Assembly: GCA_963827905.1 (NCBI GenBank)
Contig: CAWHCB010000013.1
Span: 49,560-113,559, forward strand
Origin: JACXTP01 sp963827905
Lineage (GTDB): Archaea > Thermoplasmatota > Thermoplasmata > Methanomassiliicoccales > UBA472
Direction of reading: 5' to 3'
DNA length: 64,000 nt
In this document: positions 35,630 through 44,837 of the stretch, in pieces
How positions within the stretch are numbered: position 1 is the stretch's first letter
Layout: each line of letters opens with the position of its first letter
Program-made: the position numbers and the translations under genes
The notes under the pieces: model-generated
The model's input: the letters and a program-made list of their open reading frames with translations, nothing else
The model's database searches: none
What the model was told of the DNA's origin: nothing

Positions 35630-36770
35630 CCAGGCGCTCCTCGAGGAGGCGCGCCTCACCTCCATGGCCAGGCGGCGACCCGGTGCTCATGCTCCGGCGC
35701 CACAGCGAGTTGCCATAGGCATGGCCCACGGACATGTGCACGTTGGTGCCCCCGCCGATGCGCGGGGCGACATCATAGATGTAGAAGTTCAGGTCCTTGT
35801 CCACGCAGGTCTGCAGGCAGAACGGTCCGATCATTCCCGGTGCGAAATGCTCCTCGCAGGCCTTGACATACTTCTCGGCCAGCTCGAAGGCGTTCTCCAG
35901 CAGCGACTCGCGCATGGTGGCGGAGTTGTGCCCGCAGACGGTGTACTCCGGCAGGCTCTGCCTGTCGTTCAGCTCCAACTGCTGCGCCGCCGGCAGACGC
36001 ACGAACCCATCAAGCGAGGTCTCGAAGCGCCAGTCTATCCCAAGCAGCTCGATCCGGGCCCCCCGCTCCTCGAGCGGCGAGTAGAAGAAGTCCAGGTTGA
36101 GCACTGGCCCGATGATGTACTCCTCCATGCGGGCGTGCCGCAGGTCCTCCGCCTCGATCACGCCGTCCCGCACCAGCTTTTCCGCCTTGGCATTGTATTC
36201 CTCGGGGGAGGAGGCGGTGAAGAAGCCACGTTCCAGCTTCTTCTTGGCATGGTGCAGCTTGACGATGGTGAGGCTGTCGATGTCCCGCGGGTCCTTGACC
36301 TTCCGGGGCGCGGGCATTCCCGCCTTCTCCAGAAGCCAATAGTAATCTTGGGGGCCGCCCCGGTCCTCGGAGCGGAGCAGGTTGCGGCTGCCCACCAGTG
36401 GAACGTCGAAATCGTTCTCCACGGCATCGATGCCGCAGTAGGAGGTGAAGGAGCGGTTGGGGACGAAGAGCACGTTGTCCTTGAGCAGGCGCTCCCTGAC
36501 GACAGCGGAAGTGGCGTCCTTGAACTTGTTGACCATGACGAAATCATCCACGATGCCTCGTCTCACCCTCCCGTCGGGGTCACGCAACGCCTTGAAATAT
36601 TTTGTATAGGTCTTGTCACGGCCGGTCTGGCATATGGCGACGGTGTTGAAACCCTCCTCCACCGCTCCGTCGCAGACATCCAGGGCGGAATGGGACGCCA
36701 GGACGCCGATCTTGATCTTCTCTGTGTCATATCTCTTAAGATTGTCAAGGACGATGCCCCGGTCTAACAT
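35613..36770 (-). CDS. purP: FAICAR synthetase PurP
   Basis: An ATP-grasp-like enzyme of 385 residues, the archaeal purine step that formylates AICAR with formate and ATP. Hallmarks are KIGVLASHSALDVCDGA, VGSRNLLRSEDR, VKLHHAKKKLERGFF, YDVAPRIGGGTNVHM and HAYGNSLW. The final 25 residues look mixed: one frame has STGRRLAMEVR-like sequence, the other ARLLEERLDEIVT. This suggests two compensating indels near the end. Purine enzymes purF and purP are both in this window but not adjacent. The adjacent tRNA-Gln lies upstream. Confidence 0.9.
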   Translation of the reverse strand: MLDRGIVLDNLKRYDTEKIKIGVLASHSALDVCDGAVEEGFNTVAICQTGRDKTYTKYFKALRDPDGRVRRGIVDDFVMVNKFKDATSAVVRERLLKDNVLFVPNRSFTSYCGIDAVENDFDVPLVGSRNLLRSEDRGGPQDYYWLLEKAGMPAPRKVKDPRDIDSLTIVKLHHAKKKLERGFFTASSPEEYNAKAEKLVRDGVIEAEDLRHARMEEYIIGPVLNLDFFYSPLEERGARIELLGIDWRFETSLDGFVRLPAAQQLELNDRQSLPEYTVCGHNSATMRESLLENAFELAEKYVKACEEHFAPGMIGPFCLQTCVDKDLNFYIYDVAPRIGGGTNVHMSVGHAYGNSLWRRSMSTGSPPGHGGEARLLEERLDEIVT

Positions 36771-36929
36771 ATGGTCACCTTAGCACGCTAGTGATGATGC
36801 CGGCCCTAATAAATGCTACCTGTTTCACTCCGAACGTCCAGCGACCTTGCGTCATAATACCTTGCATGGAAGTGTTGGACCATGGACCCAAAAGGCGCCA
36901 CTGGCGCCGAGATAGAATGAGGAGAGGAA

Positions 36930-37005
36930 TGGTAGCCCCGGCCAGATTCGAACTGACGTCGCAGGATCCAGAGTCCCGCATGATTGACCGCTACACTACG
37001 GGGCT
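36930..37005 (-). tRNA. tRNA-Gln (CTG), CCA encoded
   Basis: The complement forms a cloverleaf with acceptor AGCCCCG (37005-36999) paired to CGGGGCT (36940-36934). The anticodon loop CTCTGGA gives anticodon CTG between the CGGGA and TCCTG stem halves. The T loop is GTTCGAATC. The discriminator is A at 36933 and CCA is encoded at 36932-36930. Confidence 0.9.
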
Positions 37006-37082
37006 GTGCTGTCTCCCCTAAAATGCTTCCTGTTTTTAACCCTTTTCATCAGGAAGAGGTAAATGGATGGAAAAGGAAGGGT

Positions 37083-37715
37083 TCAACCCTTCTTTATGGC
37101 GGTCACGATGCGCTCGTAGACCTGGGGGATGGAGCCCTCTCCGTCCACTGCATGGAGGACGCCCTTCTCCTTGTAGAATTGGCTCACGGGCAAGGTCTGG
37201 TCCTTGTAGGTCTTCAACCTGGCGCGCACCGTCTGTTCCGTGTCGTCCGAGCGCTGGTAGAGCTCGCCCCCACACTTGTCGCACTTGCCCGCGTGCTTGG
37301 GCGGACTGAACTCGAGGTGATAGACCGCCCCGCAGCTCTTGCAGCTGCGTCTCATGACGATGCGGTGCACCAGTTTGTCCTCGTTCACCTGGATGTCCAC
37401 GGCCATGTCGATCCTGGTAAGTTTGTCCAGGCTCCTCGCCTGCTCCAGGGAGCGGGGGAAACCGTCCAGAAGGACCGGTCCATGGGTCATGGCCAACTTC
37501 TCCTTTATCAGTCCGATGACCAGCTCGTCCGGCACGAGCTTGCCTGCTTCCATGTAGCCTTTCGCTTCCAGACCAAGGGGCGTGCCCAGTCGTACACCTT
37601 CGCGCAACAGGTCCCCGGTGGAGATCTTGGTGAACTTCATCTCAGCGACCAACCTTTCCGCCTGCGTGCCCTTGCCGCATCCAGGAGGTCCGAGCAGAAC
37701 GATCTTGAGGTCCAT
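37083..37715 (-). CDS. adk: Adenylate kinase with zinc lid
   Basis: A complete 210-residue adenylate kinase. It has the P-loop VLLGPPGCGKGTQAERL, ISTGDLLREGVRLGT, LDGFPRSLEQA, and a LID domain holding CKSC and CDKC, the four Cys that bind zinc. It interconverts ATP, ADP and AMP. The start at 37715 (MDLKIVLLG) was taken because the 14 extra residues upstream are not family-like. Confidence 0.95.
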   Translation of the reverse strand: MDLKIVLLGPPGCGKGTQAERLVAEMKFTKISTGDLLREGVRLGTPLGLEAKGYMEAGKLVPDELVIGLIKEKLAMTHGPVLLDGFPRSLEQARSLDKLTRIDMAVDIQVNEDKLVHRIVMRRSCKSCGAVYHLEFSPPKHAGKCDKCGGELYQRSDDTEQTVRARLKTYKDQTLPVSQFYKEKGVLHAVDGEGSIPQVYERIVTAIKKG

Positions 37716-37856
37716 GCCCCGCCTTATCGCTTCAATGCTTATATCGTTTTCATCCACTGCATCGCATCGGAGGAAATGGAACGATGTTCATCGGACAGGG
37801 GACGTCCAGCCGTGACCTTTTTAACCATCTTGCTGCATCGAGATGGTGTGAACCCC

Positions 37857-39287
37857 ATGCGCCCGGAGACCCTGGAGGCACTTATGGCCATCGTCGGCGA
37901 GAACAACATGTCCACCCGAGCTGCCGACCTCTACACCTATGGCTTCGACGCATCCATCCATCATCGTAGCCCCGAGGTCATAGTAAGGCCTCGAACCACA
38001 GCCGAGGTATCGGAAGTGGTCAAGCTGGCCCGCAGGGAGAAGGTCCCCATCGTGGCCCGCGGAGCCGGGACCGGCCTATGCGGGAGCGCCGTGCCCCTCA
38101 TGGGAGGCATGGTCATGGACATGACCAGGATGAACACCATCAAGGAGGTCCGGGTGGGGGACCTCTATTGCGTGGTCGAGGCTGGCGTGGTGTACGACCG
38201 CCTCAACGAGCGTCTCGCCCCCTTCAAGTTCTTCTTCCCCACCTCCCCCGGGAGCGCGGAGGCCTGCACCATCGGAGGCATGGTGGCCAACAACGCCTCG
38301 GGGATGAGGGCCATCAAGTACGGCGCCACCCGCGATTACGTCCTAGGTCTGGAGGTGGTCCTTTCCGACGGTTCGGTGATGAGGGTCGGCACCAACACCA
38401 TCAAGAACTCCTCCGGGTACCAGCTGGAAAGGCTCTTCGTGGGCAGCGAGGGAACCCTGGGCATAATCACCGAGGTCACATTGCGCATCGCCCCCAAACC
38501 GAAGAGGCAGTGCATGATCATGGCCGCATTCGATTCTCTGGAGGCGGCAGGCACATGCGTGTCCGAGCTCATCGCCACCCCCGTGCTGCCCTCCGCCACC
38601 GAACTGATGGACCGGACCTGCATCCAGGCGGTGAACAAGACGGTCGGCTCCGGATTGCCCGACTGCGAGGCGCTTTGCATGATCGAGGTCGATGGCGAGC
38701 CGGAGGTGGTGGAGCGAGAGATGGGGATGGTGACCAAAGTGGCGGAGCGCGTGGGTGCGATATCCGTGGAGGCCACCAGCGACCCCAAGACCATGGCCCG
38801 ATGGACCAACGCCCGCAAGTCGGTCATGTCCGCCCTGAGCCGTTTTGGCGAACGCTTCGTCTCCGTTTCTCTGGCCGATGATATGGCGGTGCCGATATCG
38901 CGCATCCCGGCAGCGGTCAAGGCGTTCCAGGAGATCGCGGCGCGCAACGACGTGGTCATTGGCACTTACGGCCATGCGGCGGACGGGAACCTTCACACCA
39001 AGATGCTGGTGGACCCCATGTCCGAGGATTCCTGGCGCCACGCCGAGGTCGCGGTGGGCGAGATCTACGAGGTCGTGCTCAAACTGGGAGGCACGGTGAC
39101 GGGCGAACACGGCGTGGGCATATCCAAGGCGCCCTACTTCCAGATGGAGCGGGCGAGCGCCTTGGGCACCATGGTCGCCATCAAGAAGGCCTTGGACCCG
39201 GACAACATCTTCAACCCTGGCAAGATGCAGGACTGGGAAGGCGGGATCATCCGCCATCTGCGCTATCCCTGCTCCGACCTGAAGTGA
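37857..39287 (+). CDS. FAD-linked oxidase, GlcD/D-lactate dehydrogenase family
   Basis: A complete 476-residue FAD-dependent oxidoreductase. The PCMH-type FAD domain has PIVARGAGTGLCGSAVP, then FFFPTSPGSAEACTIGGMVANNASG and NTIKNSSGYQLERLFVGSEG. The substrate domain ends with the FAD_binding_4 C-terminal signature GTVTGEHGVGISK and DPDNIFNPGKM. It oxidises glycolate, D-lactate or another 2-hydroxy acid. In methanogens such proteins can pass electrons to HdrD-type subunits; no hdrD is beside it. The longer frame to 36984 overlaps adk on the other strand and is rejected. Confidence 0.9.
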   Translation: MRPETLEALMAIVGENNMSTRAADLYTYGFDASIHHRSPEVIVRPRTTAEVSEVVKLARREKVPIVARGAGTGLCGSAVPLMGGMVMDMTRMNTIKEVRVGDLYCVVEAGVVYDRLNERLAPFKFFFPTSPGSAEACTIGGMVANNASGMRAIKYGATRDYVLGLEVVLSDGSVMRVGTNTIKNSSGYQLERLFVGSEGTLGIITEVTLRIAPKPKRQCMIMAAFDSLEAAGTCVSELIATPVLPSATELMDRTCIQAVNKTVGSGLPDCEALCMIEVDGEPEVVEREMGMVTKVAERVGAISVEATSDPKTMARWTNARKSVMSALSRFGERFVSVSLADDMAVPISRIPAAVKAFQEIAARNDVVIGTYGHAADGNLHTKMLVDPMSEDSWRHAEVAVGEIYEVVLKLGGTVTGEHGVGISKAPYFQMERASALGTMVAIKKALDPDNIFNPGKMQDWEGGIIRHLRYPCSDLK

Positions 39288-39301
39288 GCCATCGGCAGAT
39301 C

Positions 39302-39961
39302 TTATAAGGCAATTACCTGCCAGCTGACCAGGAAGAGGAACACCGCCAAAGCCATCACGATGATGTAGATCGGGAGGTTCCAGCGCAGCACCTTGGAACC
39401 GTCCAGCGGTGGGATGGGCAGGAGGTTGAAGACCGCCAGCATCAGACTGAGGACGGCCATGATGTTCAGGGAATCGGAGAGCAGGCTGCCGTCGTCCAAT
39501 AGCAACCATGCGACCAAGAAGATGCTTCCGATCACGATATTGGTCGCCGGCCCGGCCAGGCTGATCCGTCCATACTGCTCCTTCGTGATGTTCCCACCGA
39601 TGTAGACCGCTCCAGGCGCAATGAGCGTGAAGCCGAGCAAGGCGGTGATGAACCCGAGGAGCAGACCCATCGGGTACATGCGGAACTCCGCCCAGGCATT
39701 GTAGCGGCGGGCCACGAACTTATGCGCCATCTCATGCAGCAGGAAGCCCAATATGGTCACCGTCGCGGCGATGGCCAACCAATACAGGAATTGTTCCACT
39801 ATGTCCGAGTCGCTCAGATTGTAAACCAGGTCGGAGAAGGAGATGGCGAAGATCAGGGTGATGGCGGTGATGGAGATGGCGATGTGCTGCAGCTCCTTGC
39901 CGCTGAAGGCCCTCTGCGGCGGGCGATATTGATCAGGAGGGACCTTGAACGCGTTGGCCAT
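39302..39961 (-). CDS. Site-2-type (M50) membrane metalloprotease
   Basis: A complete 219-residue membrane protein with about five or six helices. LLHEMAHKFVARRY contains the zinc-binding HEMAH. The second family motif, NLLPIPPLDGSK, provides the Asp ligand. M50 proteases cut substrates inside the membrane. The substrate is unknown. It converges with the glycolate-oxidase gene and is divergent from the PAPS-reductase-like gene. Confidence 0.9.
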   Translation of the reverse strand: MANAFKVPPDQYRPPQRAFSGKELQHIAISITAITLIFAISFSDLVYNLSDSDIVEQFLYWLAIAATVTILGFLLHEMAHKFVARRYNAWAEFRMYPMGLLLGFITALLGFTLIAPGAVYIGGNITKEQYGRISLAGPATNIVIGSIFLVAWLLLDDGSLLSDSLNIMAVLSLMLAVFNLLPIPPLDGSKVLRWNLPIYIIVMALAVFLFLVSWQVIAL

Positions 39962-40053
39962 GCTCCTCCTCGAGCCGATGAATGGTCCGCTAGATAAATC
40001 TTCGTCGTTACGATGGCATACATTTTTGTAGAGAGTGCACAGATGGGCGGCCG

Positions 40054-41955
40054 ATGGCCATTAGGGACCCCAGGCACGGCAAGGCAACGTTCCATTGGTG
40101 CGACACATGTGGCACCTTGCTTCTCAGTCCCAGCTGTGGCGCTTGCCGCAGAGCGGGCCGTCCCTTCGACGTCTCATTGCCAGGCGACATCCGCCCGGCC
40201 ATGCGGCACGGCAAGGAGGTGGTCGATGAGCTTTTCGAGAGGCACTTCGGCAACGCCGCCGGCATCGAGGGCAGGATGGTCTTCCTGAACAAGGTGGCGG
40301 GGGAGGACCGCTCCGACGAGATCGTGGCGGATGGCATGGTCATCGCCACCATGCGTTTCGATCTGAGGCGGAACGATTTCGAGCTCCAGTTGCGACAGGA
40401 GGGAGCGGCGTTGCTCCAAAAGCACGCCACCAAGAACCTGGTCAAGCTGGAGAAGGCGGAAGGTCATCTCAAGGGCAAGAAGGTCGACGGCAAGGCCATC
40501 AAAGAGGTCATCGGACCGTTCCTTTCTGGGGACCCGCTCATCGTCCTGGTCGGGTCGTTGGTCTGTAGCGGGGTGGCCCGGGTGGACAGCAACAAGGTCC
40601 AGTCCAGCGAGGGGGCCATATTGATCAGGGACGTAGGGCATGCCCTGTCCCGCCCTCCCGGTCCAGCCTCGGAGCAGAGGGAGTTCGTGGCCGCCAACGT
40701 GGACCACCTGGCCACCATCGAGTCCAAGGGCGTCAGTGACATCAAATCGTTCATCGGGAACAAGAAAAAACCGGTCACCATATCCTTCAGCGGGGGGAAG
40801 GACTCCCTGGCGGCGTACGGGCTCTTGAAGAAGGCCAGCAAAGAGTTCCACATTATATTCATCGATACTGGCATCGAGTTCCCCGAGACCGTCTCCTACG
40901 TGAAGAAGTTCGCCAGGGAGAACCAGGAGAAGCTGCTGATAGCGGAAGCGGGGAACGCCTTCTGGGAACAGGTGGACCAGTTCGGTCCCCCGGCCAAGGA
41001 CTTCCGTTGGTGCTGCAAGGTGTGCAAGCTCGGGCCGGTGACCGACCTGATCGCGGAGCGGTTCAAGGACGGGACTGTGACCATAGAAGGCAATCGCGCT
41101 CTGGAATCGTTCGCCCGCAGTAGCATCGGTTTCGTGGAAAGCAACCCCTTCGTCCCCAACCAGACCATACTCAACCCCATCAAGGATTGGAACGCGGCCG
41201 AGGTGTGGGGATATATCTGGTACCGTGGTCTGCGCTACAACCCGCTCTATGACGAGGATTTCGAACGCATCGGTTGCTACCTCTGCGCCTCCTGCCTGGG
41301 GAGCGAGTGGAGGGAGACGGCCCGGCTGCACCCGGACATGCACCGCAAGTGGGAAGGTCACCTGGAGAAATGGGCGACCCGCACCGGATCGCCCCCGGAG
41401 TACGTGCGTTACGGATTCTGGCGCTGGAAGGTGCTCCCCCCGAAGATGAGGCAGTTGGCGGAGGAGATCGGCCTGACCGCGCCCAAGATGCGCACCGACC
41501 GCATGGAGCTGCGAACCACCAAAGGTCTGAGCCTATGCCTCACCGGAGGGTACTCCACCGAGGGCGTGATCACCTTACCGCACCGAAAGGACTTCGTTCG
41601 GGTGGCGGAGGTGCTGAAATGTGTTGGGTCGGTGAGGCACAGCCCGGAGTTCGAGATCGCCTTGGTCAAGGACAAGGATTGCACCCTCAAAGTGTTCGGG
41701 GGAGGCCAGATAGTCGCCACCGGTCCGACCTCGGAGCGAACCTCGAAAGCGTTCGAGAGGGCGGTGAAGTCCTATCTGCGCGGTCAGCTCTGCACCCGCT
41801 GCGGCATCTGCGTGAAACAGTGCCGGCAGAAGGCCATCCGCATCATGGACGGGCCTGTCATCGACGAGGAGCGCTGCAACCATTGTGGCCGTTGCGAGGA
41901 GGCCTGCGTCGTCGCCCATTATTATGACAAGCTCGTGACCCAAGGGCGAGGTTGA
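40054..41955 (+). CDS. PAPS-reductase-like ATP-pyrophosphatase with PUA and 4Fe-4S domains
   Basis: A complete 633-residue multi-domain protein. The N-terminal zinc ribbon (CDTCG...CGAC) and PUA-like part (to about 210) precede the PP-loop ATPase: VTISFSGGKDSLAAYGLL, IIFIDTGIEFPET and KDFRWCCKVCKLGP. A Cys-rich insert CYLCASCLG and a C-terminal two-cluster-like ferredoxin with CTRCGICVKQCRQ and CNHCGRCEEAC follow. Such archaeal proteins may transfer sulfur rather than reduce PAPS. The PUA domain suggests RNA binding, perhaps tRNA thiolation, but this is inference. No sulfate-assimilation genes are nearby. Confidence 0.85.
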   Translation: MAIRDPRHGKATFHWCDTCGTLLLSPSCGACRRAGRPFDVSLPGDIRPAMRHGKEVVDELFERHFGNAAGIEGRMVFLNKVAGEDRSDEIVADGMVIATMRFDLRRNDFELQLRQEGAALLQKHATKNLVKLEKAEGHLKGKKVDGKAIKEVIGPFLSGDPLIVLVGSLVCSGVARVDSNKVQSSEGAILIRDVGHALSRPPGPASEQREFVAANVDHLATIESKGVSDIKSFIGNKKKPVTISFSGGKDSLAAYGLLKKASKEFHIIFIDTGIEFPETVSYVKKFARENQEKLLIAEAGNAFWEQVDQFGPPAKDFRWCCKVCKLGPVTDLIAERFKDGTVTIEGNRALESFARSSIGFVESNPFVPNQTILNPIKDWNAAEVWGYIWYRGLRYNPLYDEDFERIGCYLCASCLGSEWRETARLHPDMHRKWEGHLEKWATRTGSPPEYVRYGFWRWKVLPPKMRQLAEEIGLTAPKMRTDRMELRTTKGLSLCLTGGYSTEGVITLPHRKDFVRVAEVLKCVGSVRHSPEFEIALVKDKDCTLKVFGGGQIVATGPTSERTSKAFERAVKSYLRGQLCTRCGICVKQCRQKAIRIMDGPVIDEERCNHCGRCEEACVVAHYYDKLVTQGRG

Positions 41956-41996
41956 ATGCGCATAGATTATATAGTGACGGGTTTTGTGAGGGTTAG

Positions 41997-42719
41997 ATGA
42001 ACTATGATATGCTCTTGGCCGCGGCCATCGGTATCGGTCCAGCCTTGTTGCTTATGTTCATCACCTTCGCCGATTACACCTATCCCAAGGTGGAGCGGCC
42101 CTTCTTCGATGACCGCAAAATGTTCAGCATTTTCACTGCAGGCTTGATTATCGGCGTCATACTGGCATCCGTTATCCATCTCTTTGATAGGACCTCGATC
42201 ATCACGATCGTGTCCATTTCCCTGCTCGTTCTGCTTGTGATGTTGGTCATACTGATGCTCAAGCGGTTCGCCCTCAGGTTGGACACTGCCTTCTATGGTA
42301 CAGCCCTTGGTCTAGGCATCGGGGCCATGATGGCCTTCTACAACGGTTACCAGGTCCTAGCGGCCTATGACGTGCTGGGGGAGAGCATACCATTAGAGAC
42401 CTATCTCATCGTCATGCTATGGGCCATCCAACTGGTGTGCATCAATGCCACCTGCGGGGCGATAATCGGCATCGGTAGCGCCAGGGGCCATCCCTGGTCG
42501 GCATTGGGTCAGGCAACGCTCCTTTTGGTGACCTACTACCTGCTCCTCATCCCCCTTTACGAGCTGGAACCGGGCACTTGGACCTACATCACCTTCGGGC
42601 TGGCATCCATCTTCACCGCCTATGGTTACTACTATGTCCATAAGAAGGCATTGCCAGGCATCGTGAAGGAGGCCATTGGCAAGATGAAGAGGGGCACGAA
42701 GAGCTCCCGAGCCAATTGA
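41997..42719 (+). CDS. Membrane protein of unknown function, about seven helices
   Basis: I do not recognise this 240-residue protein. It is highly hydrophobic, with helices beginning LLAAAIGIGPALLLM, FTAGLIIGVILASV, TIVSISLLVLLVML, FYGTALGLGIGAMMA and so on, and a basic C-terminus (KMKRGTKSSRAN) inside the cell. It follows the PAPS-reductase-like gene by 41 nt and may share its transcript. Proteins of this shape include PrsW-like intramembrane proteases, but their catalytic Glu pair is not obvious here. Confidence 0.6.
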   Translation: MNYDMLLAAAIGIGPALLLMFITFADYTYPKVERPFFDDRKMFSIFTAGLIIGVILASVIHLFDRTSIITIVSISLLVLLVMLVILMLKRFALRLDTAFYGTALGLGIGAMMAFYNGYQVLAAYDVLGESIPLETYLIVMLWAIQLVCINATCGAIIGIGSARGHPWSALGQATLLLVTYYLLLIPLYELEPGTWTYITFGLASIFTAYGYYYVHKKALPGIVKEAIGKMKRGTKSSRAN

Positions 42720-42783
42720 GCGGAATGGTCTGAACGATCTCGTTTTTAATGATAAAAGAAGAGAGGGGCGACCCCTCTTGTTC

Positions 42784-43254
42784 TCAATACTCGACGAAGA
42801 CCAGCGCGCCCAGGCATGTCCCGTAGTGGTCCATGGGGATGGACAGCTCCTCGATGGCGTAGGAGATCCTCATGAGCTCCACCTCACGAAGGTTGGCCAT
42901 CTCGTTCATCTTCCACTCCAGGACCTCCTTCAAGGCCTTCTTGGTACCGTGCATGTGTCCCTCGGCGACGTAGCCGCCCTTGCCGTCCTTCCGGTTGGCG
43001 TAGGCGATGCCGGCGGAGATCATCTCCCCCTCGCCTCCTCTCATCTGCGCCAGGACGCAGTGGGTGATGCATCCCATGGGCAGCTCCCTCGCGGCCACCT
43101 TCTTCGCTCCGATCGGAAGGACCGATGACACGGAAACGAGGTTGAGCTCCCCGATCTTCGCATTCCTCAGTGCCTGGTCGAAAGCGTTGAGGTCGGAGAC
43201 CTTGCTCACCGCGCATCCAGATGAAACGAAGAATTTCTTTGGGACTAAGTTCAT
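42784..43254 (-). CDS. pdaD: Pyruvoyl-dependent arginine decarboxylase
   Basis: A complete 156-residue proenzyme. The self-cleavage site is SVSSVLP, between Ser43 and Ser44, which creates the pyruvoyl group. Other family features are FFVSSGCAVSK, ELPMGCITHCVLAQ and EGHMHGTKKALKEVLEWK. It decarboxylates arginine to agmatine, the first step of archaeal polyamine synthesis. AT-rich DNA at 43255-43285 is a likely promoter. Confidence 0.95.
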   Translation of the reverse strand: MNLVPKKFFVSSGCAVSKVSDLNAFDQALRNAKIGELNLVSVSSVLPIGAKKVAARELPMGCITHCVLAQMRGGEGEMISAGIAYANRKDGKGGYVAEGHMHGTKKALKEVLEWKMNEMANLREVELMRISYAIEELSIPMDHYGTCLGALVFVEY

Positions 43255-43314
43255 AAATGATGTAATTTTATTTTGCGATTTAAGGATTTGCCCTTAGCTG
43301 GGTAAAAAAGGCCA

Positions 43315-44250
43315 TCACACCATCTTCAGTTCGCGCTCCAGCAGCTTGACCTCTCTCTGGTTCAAAGCCTCTGAGCTGACGGGCAGGAGGAGGATGGAAT
43401 CGGTTATGGAGACGATCTCGTTGAGGAGCTGCACGAACTTCAGGACCTTCACGAAGTTGTTCTGGTTTATGAGGTACTCTATGCCGCTGATGAGCACCAC
43501 GCCTCTCTCGGAGCTGTCCAGGAAGTTCTTGATCTCACTATAGATGAGAGGGATGTTGGTCGGCTCCCGGGTATACTTCTTCTCCCTCTCGAACGACAGC
43601 CATAGGAACGGGATGTTGTCGATGCCGTACTTCTTCTTGACCTTCTCGGGATACTCCCGGGCGATGATCATCCCTGGTCGGCCATGGGACACCTGCTCCA
43701 GGAAGATCTCGAAGGCCTGAGCGGTGTCGTCCATCTCCATCATGTAGGAGTTGCCCTCCACCAGCACATGCTTGCTGTCCGGCTTATAGGCGATCTGCGG
43801 CTTGGCGTCAGGGAACGATGAGGAGGGCGTAAGCACGTGGACGCAACGGTGCGCCCCGTCGGCTATGCAGGAGACCTCCTTGGAATCGAAGCGGCGCTTT
43901 GTCAATGAGGAAACGATGCCGGTGAGGTAACCTCTGGTGAAGTCGCAACTGTGACCCCCTTCCGCCTCGATCGACTCAACGAAGGATATGACCATCTCGT
44001 TCTCGGTGATGAGGTCCACCTCCAGGCGGCCCAGGCCCGTCTCGGACCATATCTGCTTGATGACATCCCGCAGCTCATCCGGTTCGGTGCACTCCAGGCC
44101 GAGCGTGCGCACCAGGCCCACTCCGGCCCGGTAACCGAACTGCTGCAGCGTCTCGACCGCGTTCGCCCCCTCGGTCAGCTCCAGCTCTTCCCTTAGGTCG
44201 TTGAGCGCGGAACCGGGCATGACGAAGAACGGTCGGGCATGGCGGTCCAT
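43315..44250 (-). CDS. V4R domain and DUF835 domain signalling protein
   Basis: The protein has 311 residues. The N-terminal part, to about 155, resembles the V4R small-molecule-binding domain (AGVGLVRTLG, VSFVESIEAEGG, CIADGAHRCVHVL). The C-terminal 140 residues match DUF835, a domain of archaeal regulators that carries FLWLSFEREKK, IYSEIKNFL, and GVVLISGIEYLINQNNFVK. It is encoded with a Rab-like GTPase whose stop overlaps its start by one base, so the two are translationally coupled and probably form one signalling pair. The ligand is unknown. Confidence 0.78.
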   Translation of the reverse strand: MDRHARPFFVMPGSALNDLREELELTEGANAVETLQQFGYRAGVGLVRTLGLECTEPDELRDVIKQIWSETGLGRLEVDLITENEMVISFVESIEAEGGHSCDFTRGYLTGIVSSLTKRRFDSKEVSCIADGAHRCVHVLTPSSSFPDAKPQIAYKPDSKHVLVEGNSYMMEMDDTAQAFEIFLEQVSHGRPGMIIAREYPEKVKKKYGIDNIPFLWLSFEREKKYTREPTNIPLIYSEIKNFLDSSERGVVLISGIEYLINQNNFVKVLKFVQLLNEIVSITDSILLLPVSSEALNQREVKLLERELKMV

Positions 44251-44759
44251 CAGCTCGCCCCCAGCATTCGTTGCGCCAGGCGTTCGAAGGCCTCGGGCAC
44301 TCCCTCCCCGGTCTTGGCGCTCGTGAGCATGAACGTGTCGCCTAGCACGGCGGCCACCTTCTCCAGCCCGTCATCGGCCACCTCGGCGGGCAGGTCCATC
44401 TTGTTGGCCACAGGAACGATCGGGATGTCGCCAGCCACCTTGCGAAGGTCGATGGCCCACTCCAGGGTGCTCTCCAAGGTCTCAGGCCGGGTGAGGTCGC
44501 ACACCACCAAGGCACCGTTGGTGCCAGAATAATATGAGGCATGGAGCGTTTTCTGCCCCTTCTGCCCCAAGATGTCCCAGATCATCATGGTCATCTCCAC
44601 CGATTCCTGGTCGAGGACCTTCTTGGTGACCTTGGCCCCAAAGGTGGTTATGTATTCGTCAGAGAAAACGTCCAGTACATAGCGGCGGATAAGACTGGTC
44701 TTGCCAACCGCCCCATCCCCCAAGAGGCTGACCTTCCTTATGACCTTCCGCTTCTCCAT
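44250..44759 (-). CDS. Rab/Ras-like small GTPase
   Basis: A 169-residue small GTPase with all five G motifs. G1 is GDGAVGKTS. G3 is WDILGQKG, close to the eukaryotic WDTAGQE. G4 is NKMD and G5 TSAKTG. A switch-I region with ITTFGAKVT is present. There is no C-terminal Cys for lipid attachment, so it is probably cytosolic. It overlaps the V4R-DUF835 gene by one base. The eukaryote-like G3 sequence sets it apart from bacterial MglA types. Its effectors and regulators are unknown. Confidence 0.9.
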   Translation of the reverse strand: MEKRKVIRKVSLLGDGAVGKTSLIRRYVLDVFSDEYITTFGAKVTKKVLDQESVEMTMMIWDILGQKGQKTLHASYYSGTNGALVVCDLTRPETLESTLEWAIDLRKVAGDIPIVPVANKMDLPAEVADDGLEKVAAVLGDTFMLTSAKTGEGVPEAFERLAQRMLGAS

Positions 44760-44837
44760 AAATGCCTGCCAGTAAGATTTGATGCGCTCTATATAATGAT
44801 TGGCATATCGGAATCACTGCTGGAGGGAACTGGTGGA

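Noticed and set aside
35598..36767. A 389-codon open frame opposite purP
   Set aside because: It is an antisense shadow without motifs; PurP on the other strand is unmistakable.
36984..37856. An N-terminal extension of the FAD-linked oxidase back to 36984
   Set aside because: It overlaps adk and tRNA-Gln on the other strand and has no family similarity; ATG 37857 matches the family start.
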